In this document: one piece after another, positions 45,808 through 57,074 of the stretch
Layout of the letters: each line of letters begins with the position of its first letter
Position numbering within the stretch: the stretch's first letter is position 1
DNA from: Carya illinoinensis
Taxonomy: Eukaryota > Streptophyta > Magnoliopsida > Fagales > Juglandaceae
DNA length: 64,000 nt
Assembly (NCBI RefSeq): GCF_018687715.1
Contig: NC_056760.1
Coordinates: forward strand, 24,761,501 to 24,825,500
Direction: 5' to 3'
Notes under the pieces: model-generated
Seen by the model: the letters and a program-made list of their open reading frames with translations, nothing else
Database searches by the model: none
What the model was told of the DNA's origin: nothing
Translations under genes and position numbers: made by a program

Positions 45808-45879
45808 TTCCTGGGACTCAACCTGCCATTGGAGGGCATCCTGTTATTGCCTGGAGCGTGTATTTTCTGCCATCAGGAT

Positions 45880-45898
45880 GAAGGCTCTAGATACCAAA
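45880..45898 (-). promoter_or_regulatory. Primer-binding site of chromovirus A
   Basis: Immediately inside the 5' LTR the minus strand reads TTTGGTATCTAGAGCC, resembling the initiator-methionine tRNA complement (TGGTATCAGAGC) used by Ty3/gypsy elements, with one extra base. Confidence 0.7.
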
Positions 45899-46407
45899 TG
45901 TTAGGATCTTGTTGATGAAGAAAGAGTATGAAAGTTGCAGATGAGAAAAGGATGTAGAGACTAAGAGTAATGGACAAGATAAATGGATAAAAAGGATGAA
46001 AGTTCATTCACTCAAAAAAAGTGACCACGGGTATGTTCGAGGCACCCCAAACTCCTGTAATGGCCTAGTATATTATGACGTTCGACGCCCCACTACACTT
46101 TGTCTTTATCCCTATATAGTATTGCTAATGTAACAGAAATTGTCTTACATGAAAAAAGAGAAAAGTAAAACGACAGTAAATGACAGGAATACATAAAGAT
46201 AGAAAAAAGGGTCACAGCTCTTTGGAAGCTGCTTTTCATATAATGAAATGCAACGTTGCAGCTTGACTCTCGGTAAGACTTGGTCTTCACTTTAGTTCCT
46301 GCTGATCGAAGCCTCCAGATGCAGCCTCCTCTGTTTCTTCACGTCTTCTCCTTCTCGATCCCATAGGGTCCCCACTTCTCTCTTCCCCTTCGTTGAGGTC
46401 CCTAACA
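45899..46407 (-). repeat. Chromovirus A 5' LTR (509 bp)
   Basis: TGTTAGGATC ... GGTCCCTAACA, matching the split 3' LTR. The internal AGTACTATATAGGGAC-like stretch (here AATACTATATAGGGATAAAG on the minus strand) is a plausible promoter or R-region feature. Confidence 0.85.
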
Positions 46408-46449
46408 GATTTTTGTCCAAGGGTCCAGCGTAAAGAGCCTAGGTGAAGG
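46408..46449. other. Right flank of chromovirus A, pre-insertion DNA
   Basis: GATTT duplication (46408-46412) followed by GC-richer text that continues at 46801-46865. It may be the displaced upstream or first untranslated exon of FMN/FHY; this is inferred from position only. Confidence 0.35.
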
Positions 46450-46800
46450 GGAAATGATACCCTTCCAACTGGTTAACAACCAATTTATAATTAAGATAAA
46501 ATATCAATTTATCATTAATAAAATTGATAAAATTGGTTTTTATTATTATTATATTTTACGTATTTTTAAAATATTTTTAATCATTAAAAAAATTTAAAAA
46601 AATATATAGTTTTATTAGGAGTCACTTCTTTAATTACTACTAACTAAAATAAATAAAATACTCTAATAGTGACTTTAAAAAATAATAATGAGGAGGTTAT
46701 TATAAAATAAATTTACATAATTTTTTTATTAATTTTAAAATTTTTTTAAAATCTAAGTTATGAACTAGTTGTCAACCAATGGCAAGACTATCATTATTCT
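46450..46800. mobile_element. MULE-type MITE (about 351 bp)
   Basis: Inverted ends of about 33 bp (left GGAAATGATACCCTTCCAAC, right read inward AGAATAATGATAGTCTTGCC) are flanked by an exact 9-bp duplication AGGTGAAGG (46441-46449 and 46801-46809). Nine-base duplications are typical of Mutator-like elements. The interior is AT-rich and non-coding. Confidence 0.82.
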
Positions 46801-46869
46801 AGGTGAAGGTCCCTTTGCCTCTGCCCAGAAGTTCTCTCGAGGTGGTGGAGAAATAAAAGATGAGTTTTA

Positions 46870-47296
46870 GGCTGCATTTGAATATTCAGGTAGGCTGAGT
46901 TGAGCTCAATTAGATATTCAGTTGGGTTGAGTTCAGCTGAGTTAAGTTAAAAGTTGAATAAAATATTATTTTTTAATATTATTATTATTTTAGAATTTAA
47001 AAAATTAAATTATTTATTATATTTTATATTGAAATTTGAAAAAGTTGTAATAATTAAATGAGATGAGTTGAGAGAAGGTGAGGAACCAAATTGGCCCGAC
47101 TGCATTTAGATGTTGAGCTAAGTTGAGTTAAGTTGAGATGAAAGTTAAAAATTGAATAAAATATTATTAGAATATTATTTTTTAATATTATTATTATTTT
47201 AAGATTTGAAAAAATTGAATTGTTTATTATATTTTGTGTTTGAATTTAAGAAAATTGTAATGATGAATTGAAATGAATTTGATAACCAAACCAGCC
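46870..47296. mobile_element. Two adjoining Tourist-like MITE copies
   Basis: GGCTGCATTTGAATATTCAG ... AACCAAATTGGCC (46870 to about 47095) is followed by CTGCATTTAGATGTTGAGCT ... AACCAAACCAGCC (about 47098-47296). Both share the TGAGTTGAG/GAATAAAATATTATT interior of the family seen at 3105 and 33637. Exact borders are uncertain. Confidence 0.6.
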
Positions 47297-47380
47297 TCTG
47301 AATCAACAATTTACAGCAGCTGATATGGAGGTTAAGCGGGGTTGTATTAAATTGGAAGGCTCTAGATAGCATTTTTTAAT

Positions 47381-47600
47381 GAGAAATACTTTTTGCAGTC
47401 GGCAGATGCAGTCGTCGTGCAGTCGGCTGTAAAAAAATGAATTAATACGGGACCTACATGAAAAAAAAAATTATTTTTATAACTTTTTTTTATTCATGTA
47501 GGTCTCCTGAATATAAAAAAAAAATTTATAATTTTTTTTATTCATTCCGTACAGCCGACTGCACGCCGACTGCATTTGCCGACTGTATGTAGCAAAGCCC
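47381..47600. mobile_element. Foldback MULE-type MITE (220 bp)
   Basis: A perfect 9-bp duplication TTTTTTAAT (47372-47380 and 47601-47609) flanks it. Long inverted ends of more than 55 bp carry GCAGTCGGCAGATGCAGTCG on one side and the matching CGACTGCATTTGCCGACTG on the other; the central CCTACATGAA/TTCATGTAGG also pairs. Nearly the whole element could fold into one hairpin. Confidence 0.88.
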
Positions 47601-47609
47601 TTTTTTAAT

Positions 47610-47976
47610 ACGATATGATGACCTCTACTCTGTAAGAGAAAAGATATTTATAATAATAAATTGTGCAACTGTCAAGTAATCATTTTAAAAAAATAAATAA
47701 AATATAGAATTCACATGAAAAAAAATTAATTTTTAATAGTAAATATCATTCTTTTTCAAAGTGATTATGTGATGTTTATGCATTTCACAGTTATATGTAG
47801 AATTACTCTTTAATAATATATTTCACTCTTTTTTAAAATGAGTGCGTAGCACTTACATAACTCATGACTGTATTTAACATTATTCATAAATTTAAAAAAG
47901 TAAAAAAGTAGAGAATATGCAATGACTGTACACTCTAAAACTGTAAATATCAATTTTCAATTTAAAATAACTATTA
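47610..47976. other. AT-rich intergenic DNA
   Basis: No coding or repeat structure recognised. The last five bases, TATTA, adjoin the copia LTR and could be its target duplication, but the partner end is missing. Confidence 0.5.
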
Positions 47977-49252
47977 TGTTGCCCAGATAACTAACACAAG
48001 AGGATGGTGAATTGAGTTGTATTTAAAAAAATAATAATTATAAATCAAATATACAATATAAAATATAAACAAAATACGAAACAATAATAACTATCAATAG
48101 TAAGGGTAAGAGAGAAACAAAATCAATATGTTAACGAGATTCGACCACACTACTTACGTCCTCGCCTCAAGCTACCCCTTGATGATTTTCAAATTCACTA
48201 TTCAACCTCATTCAAGTGGAGATAAAAACTTATTACACCTTTGAATAACACCATTACAAAGGATCATATAAAATACCCTCTACACTTGCAATCACCTTAC
48301 ACGTGGTGATTCAACTATTCTCTGTGTAGAATACTTTCTACACCCACGAGGGTTATACACACCATTTTACTGATATAAGAGTTGATAGTGGGTAGGTTAT
48401 CAAAAAACACTCATCAATGAGTGAAATAAGAACAATAAAGTGCAAACTATATCTCTCTCAAAATGAACAAGAATTAAGGCTCAATGCTTAGAGAAGAGAG
48501 AATGAAAGCTTTGAATAAATGTTGTATGCTCTTGGTGTTGTAAATGTGAAACTTTCAAATGATCTATTTATAGGCATATGAAACTTCATATTCAAATTTA
48601 AAAAGATTCACATGTTAAAGACAATATCATTCACTTTTTAAAAAAAATTCAAATAAGAGGTTCTTCTTTTTCAATTGTCAAAGACAACATCATTCATTTT
48701 TCAAAAACTTCAAACTTAATCTTTTACTTTTGGCATATGACAACAGGAACATACTTTACTTTTCAAATAATTCAAACAAAAACATCTACTTTTTGCATAA
48801 GTAAAAAAAAGTATCAATGACTTTGAAAATATTCAAATAAAACATGCACATATGAAAGATGACAATCAATCATCTTTAATATTTTCAAAATTCAAACATT
48901 TAATCATGTAATGCACATGTGAAAGATGACAATCAATCATCTTTCAAAATTTTCAAATTTCATTTTCAAAATATTCATACACATGTGGAAAATGTATTTT
49001 AATGCTTTATGATAAAATATTAATTTTGAGCCTTAATCTTAATTTCAAATTTTTAAGAGATTTACAACATTACTCTATGAATTTAATGTGAACTTATTCC
49101 ATTCTTGCTCATGCTTGTTTCCTTGATGTGCTTGACTCCATTATATAGACAACTTGAGCTTGAGACTCCTTTATTTTTGGAATTCATTTGTTATCATCAA
49201 AATCCATGTGTAGATATATAATTATACAAAGCCTTAAACCTTGAGTTCAACA
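47977..49252 (-). repeat. Copia 3' LTR (1276 bp)
   Basis: Plus strand TGTTGCCCAG ... GAGTTCAACA. On the minus strand it begins TGTTGAACTCAAGG directly after the purine-rich AAAAAGGAGAGAT. The adjacent 3' untranslated text resembles SIRE/Maximus-type copia elements, an impression only. Confidence 0.7.
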
Positions 49253-50339
49253 ATCTCTCCTTTTTTTATGATGACAAATATTTGATAGAATCTGAAACCT
49301 GTATTAATACTTAAGCTCCCCCTGAGAATGTGCGTTAGTTTTTCAAGCAAAAGTATAAATATAATTCCAAGCATATATAACAAGTTTAACAATTCAAATA
49401 ATGTTAATGTTCTAGTCTAACACTTCTCCCCCTTTTGACATCATTAAAAAAGATATGTAGCAAGTAAATGGACTGAATAAAATGGTGCGTTAGTAGAAAC
49501 TGTAGATAGTTGAAAAAATTGATCCATCCGTGACTCAACAAGTGTGGCTAGAGATTTGAAAAAATTGCTTGATGTTATTGACAAACGAGATTGAGGGCTC
49601 TAAGTTTCTAAAAAAATGTCATTTTCACTGATCGGTAAAAAAAAATCACATTGCTCCTTAACTTGGATGATAGCTTGTCTTTTTTTTATGCTATATCTAT
49701 AAAATCAGTCTTAAAGTTCATTCAATCTGCATCAAATTTTCTTCTCATCTCTATAAGTCATCTGTATTCCTTCAACATTCTCGCTTTAAGCTTTCAATTT
49801 TTTTCTTAATAACTGATTCTTCTAACATTCCTCTGGATTCATCCATGAGATATTCTACACCTCAATCTCCTGTCCTTTCTGCAGTTATCATTGGTGTCAT
49901 TTTGTAGTAAGAAAATAATAATTTGGCTAATAAGTTAGATTCTGATGCTATATATAACTTGGTGAGTCTCGGGACTCGCTACTTTTCCTCTATTGTTATT
50001 TTTTCCCAATAGCTACAAGTCAGAAATCATGAAATTGAAAAGCTTAAAGAATAAATTGTTATACTTCAACGAATTGTTCAAAAGTCTCACACAAGGAAAT
50101 GAATTATTCTGTAGAAGAATAAACAATTGTAATATTTATTAGATTTTTCATTCTGCTTGTCAGTTCCCATGGATAAGAATGACATGATATTATATAAAGA
50201 GAATGAGCGTATCAAACATGAGGCTAAGAATCTCAAGTTTATGTATAAGTATTTAAAAAATCTCTCTATTTTTATTAACTCTGGTCTATCTTTTAAGAGA
50301 TATTTATAGTATGCATCATATCTATTTTTCTTCTAATCA

Positions 50340-51470
50340 TACATAATCTATCTTTTGGTAAAGGTGTTGTGAAAATATCTGCTAACTGATCGTGTGTGTT
50401 TGTAAACTCTAATACTATATCGCTTTTCTGCACATGATCTCGAAGAAAATGATATTTTATTTCAATATGCTTAGTTCTATAATGTTGTATTGGGTTCTTT
50501 GAAAGATTTATAGCATTTGTATTATCACATTTGATTGGAATATGATTATACGCTTAACTACAATTAAATGTGATTCTCTTGAAGATGATTGAAAGCTTGC
50601 ACACAAGCACACACTAAACATAATATCTGGTCTACTGGCTGTCAAATATAATAAGCTACCAATCATACCTCGATATACCTTCGAGTCAACTAGCTTACCG
50701 GTTTCATTTTTATCAAGTTTAGTTGATGGGCTTATTGGTATTCCAATTTTCTTAGCACCTTACATCCCAAACTTTTTCAGTAATTCCTTAATATATTTTG
50801 ATTGATTGATAAATGTCTCACTTTTTACTTGCTTAATTAGCAATCCGAGAAAGAATATAAGTTCTCCCATCATACTCATTTCAAATTATTCATGCATAGT
50901 TTTAGTAAAAACTTGGCACATATTTGCATTAGCAGCACCGAATATTATATCATCAACATAAATCTGAATCAAAAGAATATAATCATTTTCATATTTAATG
51001 AAAAAAGTTGCGTCGATTTTTCCTCTTGAAAAACATTTTTCAATCAAGAAACCACTGAATCCCTTGTACTAAGCTCTAGGAGCTTATTTGAGTCCATATA
51101 TTACTTTTGTGAGTTTAAAAATATGATTTGAGGAAATATGATTTTCAAAACCTGGATGTTACTCAACATATACCTCTTTATTTATAAAACCATTTAAGAA
51201 AACACTTTTAACATCCATTTGAAAAAGTTTGAAATCTTTATAACAAGTATATGCAAGTAGCATTCGAATAGCTTCTAATCTTGCGACGGGTGCATATGTC
51301 TCATCATAATCGATTCTTTCTTCTTGATTGAAACCTTGAGCTACAAGTCGATTCTTATTTCTAGTAATGACTCCGGATTCATCTTTCTTGTTTTTAAAAA
51401 CCCATTTTATTCCAATAATATTATGATTTTTGCGTCTAAGAATAAGTGTCCAAACATTATTTCTTTCAAA
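50340..51470 (-). pseudogene. Copia reverse transcriptase / RNase H
   Basis: The minus strand reads NKNRLVAQGFNQEERIDYDE, LEAIRMLLAYTCYKDFKLFQ, MDVKSVFLNGFINKEVYVE and IQIYVDDIIFGAANANMCQV; the YVDD active site is intact. Then SRPDIMFSVCL marks the end of the domain. Stops at several points; the RNase H part is nearly unreadable. Confidence 0.85.
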
Positions 51471-51763
51471 TTAATTCAACTTTTCTTGCATAGCTAGAAT
51501 CCAATATTCATCAAGAAGTGTTTCATCAATTTTTTTGGGTTCAATCTTAGATAGAAAAGCAATATGATTGCAAATATTTCTAAGAGATGATCGAGTACTT
51601 TCACCTCGTGAAGGTTCTCCCAAAATTTGTTCCACTGGATGATCTTTCACTGTTTGGTTGCATCTTGTATTAAATTTTGATGATCTTTCCTAATATTTCC
51701 ATATTGAACTTCCTCTATTGTGTTCTCTTTGTTAAGATTAAGACTTTTCGTGTTATTTATACC

Positions 51764-52790
51764 TCATGTTTCTTCATTAATAAATTTCTTGGAGAGTAGA
51801 AAATTAGATTCATCAAATACTACATGTATAGATTTTTGTACAGTCAAAGTCCTATTGAATACTCTATAAGGTTTACTATTAGTAGAATATCCAAGAAAGA
51901 TACCTTCATCAAATTTTGCATCAAACTTGCCTAAATTATCCCTGTTATTCAAAATAAAACATTTGCATCCAAATACATGAAAATAACGAATGTTAGGTTT
52001 TTTCTCATTCCAAAGCTCATAGGGAGTTTTATCTAAATTAGACCTTAACACAACTCTATTTATAACATAACATGCAGTACTTACCGCTTTGACCCAAAAA
52101 TAACTAGGCAAGTTGTTCTCATTAAGCATTGTTCTTGCAATCTCTTGAAGAGATCTATTTTTCCTCTCTACTACCCCATTTTATTAAGGAGTTCGAGGAG
52201 CAGAAAAATTATGCACAAAACCATTTTCATCACAAAATATTTCAATATTTTTATTAACAAATTCTTTTTCCCTATCACTTCGGATACTTGAAATAGTATA
52301 ACTCTTTTCATTTTGAATTCTCTTACATAACTTGGTAAAGGCATTATGTGTGCCTCATCTTTATGAGTAAGAAAGATGACCCAAGTATATATAGAGAAAT
52401 CATTAACAATAACAAATGCATAATATTTTCCTCCTAAACTTGCAACTCTATTTGGTCCAAAAAGATCCATATGTATTAGTTGTAATGGTCTAGTAGTGGA
52501 AATATATTTCTTGGTTTTAACAGAAGTTTTTGTTTGTTTACCAAATTGGCATGCATCACAAATTTTGTCTTTAAGAAAAATTATTTTTGGTAAACCTCTC
52601 ACAAGATCAATTTTTGAAAGTTTGGAAATAAGTTTCATGTTAGCATGACCTAATCTTCTATGTCATAGCCAACTAGTTTCATTTTGAACTGAAAAATAAA
52701 TAGTATATTGTGAGGTAATTTCTTCAAAATCGATTGTATAAATATTGTTGTTTCCAAAAGCAATAAAACAAATATTATAATCATGATCAT
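51764..52790 (-). pseudogene. Copia pre-integrase and integrase
   Basis: RRLGHANMKLISKLSKIDLV and CDACQFGKQTKTS form the zinc-binding pre-integrase domain. RPLQLIHMDLFGPNRVASLG and YAFVIVNDFSIYTWV begin the core (second aspartate changed to asparagine in VNDFS). LPSYFWVKAVSTACYVINRV and HVFGCKCFILNNRDNLGKFD are the C-terminal part. A frameshift and a stop at about 52171 break it. Confidence 0.85.
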
Positions 52791-52797
52791 TCAATGC

Positions 52798-52850
52798 AGC
52801 ATGCCTACTATCCAGCAACATGGGAGCATGCCTACTATCCAGCAACATGG
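52798..52850. repeat. 27-bp direct tandem duplication at the copia break
   Basis: GCATGCCTACTATCCAGCAA followed by CATGGGA occurs twice in a row. Its right end overlaps the target site of the adjacent retroposon. Confidence 0.85.
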
Positions 52851-52857
52851 GTTGTTG

Positions 52858-54142
52858 AAGATGGAGGTATTGGTCTAATCTTTGGGTGCCAATGGAGGCT
52901 CTACGACAGTAGAGTGAGAGAGAGAACCTCCGACTTCTCTCTAGAAACACAGCCACCTCTGAACCAGCTCCCCAGGGGGGGGGGGAGGGCGTGGAACGAG
53001 GCTTCGGCTCCATCCTCCCTTCTCTTCCCCCCTCCTTCTCCTTTTCCTTTTCTTAGTGGCTGTTGTTTTAGTTTTGTTTTAGTTTTGTTTTTCTCTTGTT
53101 TCTGGTTAGTTTTGTTTTTCTCTTGTTTCTGGTTTTTTGGTTTTTTTGGTTAAGCTCTCGGTGGAGGGAGCTGTATCGTCGTGGCTCTTACGCCGAGGCC
53201 TTGCCCTCGGCTCACCCCAGTGCTCCTCTCCCCGATCGTGTTTGGTGATGTGTTGATGTAGAGCATTGCGGAGGCATGGGCTGATCTGGTGGAGAGGATT
53301 CGGAGGTCATGGGTTTGGCCTCGGGTCTTGTGGGGGGCGTGGCTGGGCGGGGGCTCTTGCGGACGGTTTGAGCTATTGCTCTGTTTCCCGGTGTTAAGTA
53401 GAGGCGGCATGGGCTGTTTGTAGAGTGCAGAGGGCCGCTGGAGTGGCTATTTGGGGCTGCTGGAACGTAGGGCTGGTACAGCCGAGGCGCGGCTGAGCGG
53501 AGATATCCTTTGGTGCGGCGTGGAGAATGCGGCGTGGGCTGTCTTCAGAACCTTCTTTTGATGAGAGCTTGGCTGGGTTGGGCAAGAGGCGGGCAGGGAG
53601 ATGCAGAGGTTTGAAGGGATGATGATGGGTGGCAGCAGTTGAGGAATGAGAAGAAACCCTAATGGGTTGGGCCCCCCCATGTGCATACCCGCCGGGCCTT
53701 GGGCTGGGCCTTTTTGCTTTACAGCCCGTTACCTTTTTTTTATGTATTTGGTTTTGTTAATCTGTTTTTTAGTTTTATAAATAATATAAATAGTCTAAGT
53801 CTCACTCCTCTTTTGGAAGAATGTGGATGTTTGTCCTACTCCTCTTTTGGAGGAAGGTAGGTAATAGTACTCTTCCTCCTTGGGAGGAGATAGTGTGGTT
53901 GTACTCCTCCTCCTTGGGAGGATGGAGCGTGAGTGTACCTTTCTCTTTTGACGTTTGTTAGGAGAGAGGGTGTAGAAGTTTTAGACAATGTCCGTCGCAA
54001 AGAAATTTGTTGGCGGGGAAGCTCCTGAGCAGTTGCGTTAGTTGACTTATAGTCTGGTTCTCCTGTACTGATAAGTCACAGTTGTAACTTCGTTTATGAA
54101 TGAATTTTATGAAGCATATTTCCATAAATAAATAAATAAAAA
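52858..54142 (+). mobile_element. Non-LTR retroposon (1285 bp) with a 17-bp target duplication
   Basis: AGCAACATGGGTTGTTG lies at 52841-52857 and at 54143-54159. The 3' end is AAATAAATAAATAAAA, a tail typical of LINE/SINE products. The 5' part is GC-rich leader-like text with a G-tract (about 52975-52986) and a GTTTTTCTCTTGTTTCTGGT duplication (about 53080-53135). The 3' third has repeats of CCTCCTTGGGAGGA and CTCCTCTTTTGGA. No RT or endonuclease was found, so it is non-autonomous. Confidence 0.85.
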
Positions 54143-54159
54143 AGCAACATGGGTTGTTG

Positions 54160-55377
54160 CTTAGGTGGGTGGCATGTCCAGCTATCACGCCTGATGGGCC
54201 TTCTCAGGCCTAACCTCATCCCCCTACCTTTAATATTTTTATGTTGGGCTATCTACCTAACGCTTGGGCCTTGGGGGAGGAGCCGAACTCTCATATGGCC
54301 TAAGGAATGGGTTAAATCCCCTCCTCAAGTATAGTTAATTAGGTCCATATTTTAAATACAATTTTCAATGAATCTATTTATCTATACATTGATTTTGTTA
54401 CAATTGAAATTGATAAATTAAACTCCAATTTCAGTACAGTCGAATTCCGACCTCGACTCATCCTTCAAGAAGCTCAAAATTCAATTTGTTCCAATTACAC
54501 AATAATCAAGTGAATGCCTGGTGTTGTGCCAAACTTTTGTTGGTCTTTTTAGAGCTTTGATTGGTTTATTTTTTAGGCTTTGACAAATTTTAATAATGTA
54601 ACTATAGACAATAATATTTTTTTTTCCGAATTGATAGACAACAATTAATCTCATGGCTTAAATTACTGAACAACTTATAACTAATTAAGGACACTTCTAG
54701 AGCCAATAACCCAATGATGACACAATATTTAATACACTAGGATAAAACTAATATAAACTACAATAATTGAGTAATGGCATCATGTAAAGTAGAAGAAAGT
54801 CCGTTGAATGACTTAGGTACTTGAACCATCTAACCCCTCATGGAAACGATCTATGAACAACAAACTAACATGAGTTTATTAGAAATGAAAATATAAACTA
54901 AAACATGCAAAATCAAAAGAAACATGAGTTTAAATTGGACACATAACAGCGATTCTGCATCGTCTGGAGTTAGAAATGTAAGTTGCAAATTCTTAAAATC
55001 CCGTATGAAATAGACTCGAAGATATTTTTCATCATCCAACATCACCTAAACGTGTGGAAAACAAATATTCTCAATGGGCCGAAGATCTTTGATAAGTCTA
55101 TTAAGTATGTCTATTTCATTACTCTTTAGAGATTAAAAATTCTCATTCAAAAAGTATTAAAAATTCATTTATTGGGTGACGACATGATCAATCATGATAT
55201 AAAATTGAATACCACCCTATCTGTAAGAGATAATAACTTTTCAATTTTCTTGAAAAGGCATTTTATTCGTTAATTCTGGTATTACATGTAATTGAAAAGA
55301 TCAAGCTCGAGCCAGAGGCAGAAAGGTTATGAGTACCAATAGAAATCAACATTCTATAACTAGAAGAATAGTACTAT
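54160..55377. other. Intergenic DNA, nothing recognised
   Basis: GC-richer text to about 54330 continues the pre-insertion sequence of the retroposon. The remainder is AT-rich. No coding similarity, terminal repeat or RNA was recognised. Confidence 0.5.
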
Positions 55378-55820
55378 AAGTACTTGTACTTACATTTTCA
55401 CTTACAATATTCATTCTATTAGTTTTTTTTTTTAACTCAAATTTTGCATTTTAAATTTAATAATTTTCAACTTAATAAAAACTAACATGTGGAGAAGTAT
55501 ATTTTTTGTAAGTTTTTATTAAGTACATTTTACATTTCTCTAACCAGAAAGTTTATGGTGATACATATGAGTATGAAGTTATGAGATTTACACAGTACAA
55601 TGCATTTTTTTATCCACAATGCATAATAAATTCATTTTTTCATGTAAATTTCTTGAGTTCGTACCTATGTGTGTCACAATTTCTTAATAGTCCAAAAAAG
55701 ATATATTGTTCACTCTAAATCTCATTAATTCATATCCATGTACATTTTTATACACTGCTATTTTGAATCTTGTACTATCTTAGTATTTTGTCATTTGGTC
55801 GAAACTCATGCATCTGACTC
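55378..55820. repeat. Isolated copy of the ~427-bp repeat unit
   Basis: It shares ordered words with the units at 57075-57990: TTACTTACAA.ATTCATTCTATTAG, ACATGTGG, ACATATGAGTAT, CACAATT.CTTAATA, TTAATTCATATCCATGT, and TTGTACTATCTTAGTATTTTGTCATTTGG (no single quoted block here is exact in all copies). Confidence 0.75.
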
Positions 55821-57074
55821 ATTAAAAAATGAGTAGTATAAAAGCTATCCCAAGTACAAGAGGATATCGTGTAATAATTAGGAATAAAAATTCTTAAATC
55901 GTCTCATTTGGAAAAATTGTTTAAATTCAAACTCGTATAAAATGGTAAAAAGTTTTACAAACAAAAGTGATGGTATGTACAATGAATGGAAGTGTACAGT
56001 GGATATAAAAAAAGCACTAATCATAGACTAGATTTATTTTTTTAGATTTTTGAGTGTCGAAATGAAATGTAAAAGACTAACAAATTGAAATTAACAATTA
56101 AGGATTCAACTACGCTAAATAATCTTAATTAATCTAAAAATTAAATAATTAAATTAAAATTATCAAGTCCTAATTAACTTTTAATCAATCTAAAATGCAA
56201 TGTAATGCATATTTAATGGAAGTTTAAAGAAACAAAAAAAGTAACTAACATAAAATAAAATAAACAGCAAATAATGTGCCCAAACGTTTAAGCCAAAAAT
56301 ATAGAAAATACATAATAAATTTCAAATTGAAATTAAATAAAAAGTAGAGAATGAAAAGAGTAAGCCAAATGAATGAAGATTGAGAGCAGTAGAGGAGAAA
56401 GTTGGAGCGGCAGTTGGACCCCAAAGGAGCTCTTCAAGCTGCAACGTGAAAGAATCCAGAGAAAAATATGTGTTCGGTGCTGAAAATAAATAGACTAAAC
56501 AAAAAGCCCTCCAGAAAATAATGTGCGGTATTGAATTAATTGGCCGAACGAAAAGCAAGTCTCTCAGGTCTTGCGCTGTGAATTGAATACCCAAGAGTAA
56601 ATAAAGTTGCGGCACTGAAAATGAATGCCTCGAATGAAAATATGTTGTCCTAGGTCAAACCGTCAAAGTCCCATATCGTGCAGCATGACTTAACTGGACG
56701 AAAAGCCCTGTCTTTCAATTCAAGTACCATGCCAATATATATCCTCTTTCGTGTAGCATGCAAAAGCCCAAAAAGCTATTCCATGCGTGAGTTGAATCTT
56801 TTCATTTCTTTTGATCACTGCATATAAAAATAAATAAAATAAAATAAAATAAGAAGAATAAAATATATAAAAAAATATGTGTAGTGCATATAAAGAAAAA
56901 TTATTCAATTAAATCATAAGTTCTAAAATTAAGCATAAACCATGGTATTAACCAATTTAAATTACAACTCAGATTTATTCATCTTAAATATTTTTCTTCC
57001 AAAACCAATAATAATGTAATAAAATATATTAGTTCTAGATGTATAAAATATGCAATATTTCAGCTCAATCAGCA
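55821..57074. other. AT-rich DNA between repeat copies, nothing recognised
   Basis: It separates the isolated repeat copy from the tandem pair. A possible insertion between once-adjacent units; no terminal repeats were identified. Confidence 0.45.

Larger units (their letters stand above)
38325..46407 (-). mobile_element. Chromovirus A (Ty3/gypsy with chromodomain), degenerate
   Basis: Full-length element on the minus strand: 5' LTR 45899-46407, primer-binding site just inside it, gag 45082-45807, protease about 44290-44785, reverse transcriptase 43302-44260, integrase 42360-42970, chromodomain about 41506-41650, a purine tract, and the 3' LTR. The 3' LTR is split into 38325-38577 and 41146-41494 by chromovirus B. 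Target duplication is GATTT. Multiple stops and active-site changes make it dead. Confidence 0.9.
47977..52795 (-). mobile_element. Truncated Ty1/copia retrotransposon
   Basis: Minus strand: integrase (51764-52660), reverse transcriptase (about 50640-51460) and RNase H remnants, a 3' untranslated region with AAAAGGGGGAGAAGTG, a purine tract, and the 3' LTR (47977-49252). The order integrase-RT-RNase H identifies copia. Gag, primer-binding site and 5' LTR are missing beyond about 52795. Many stops. Confidence 0.85.
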
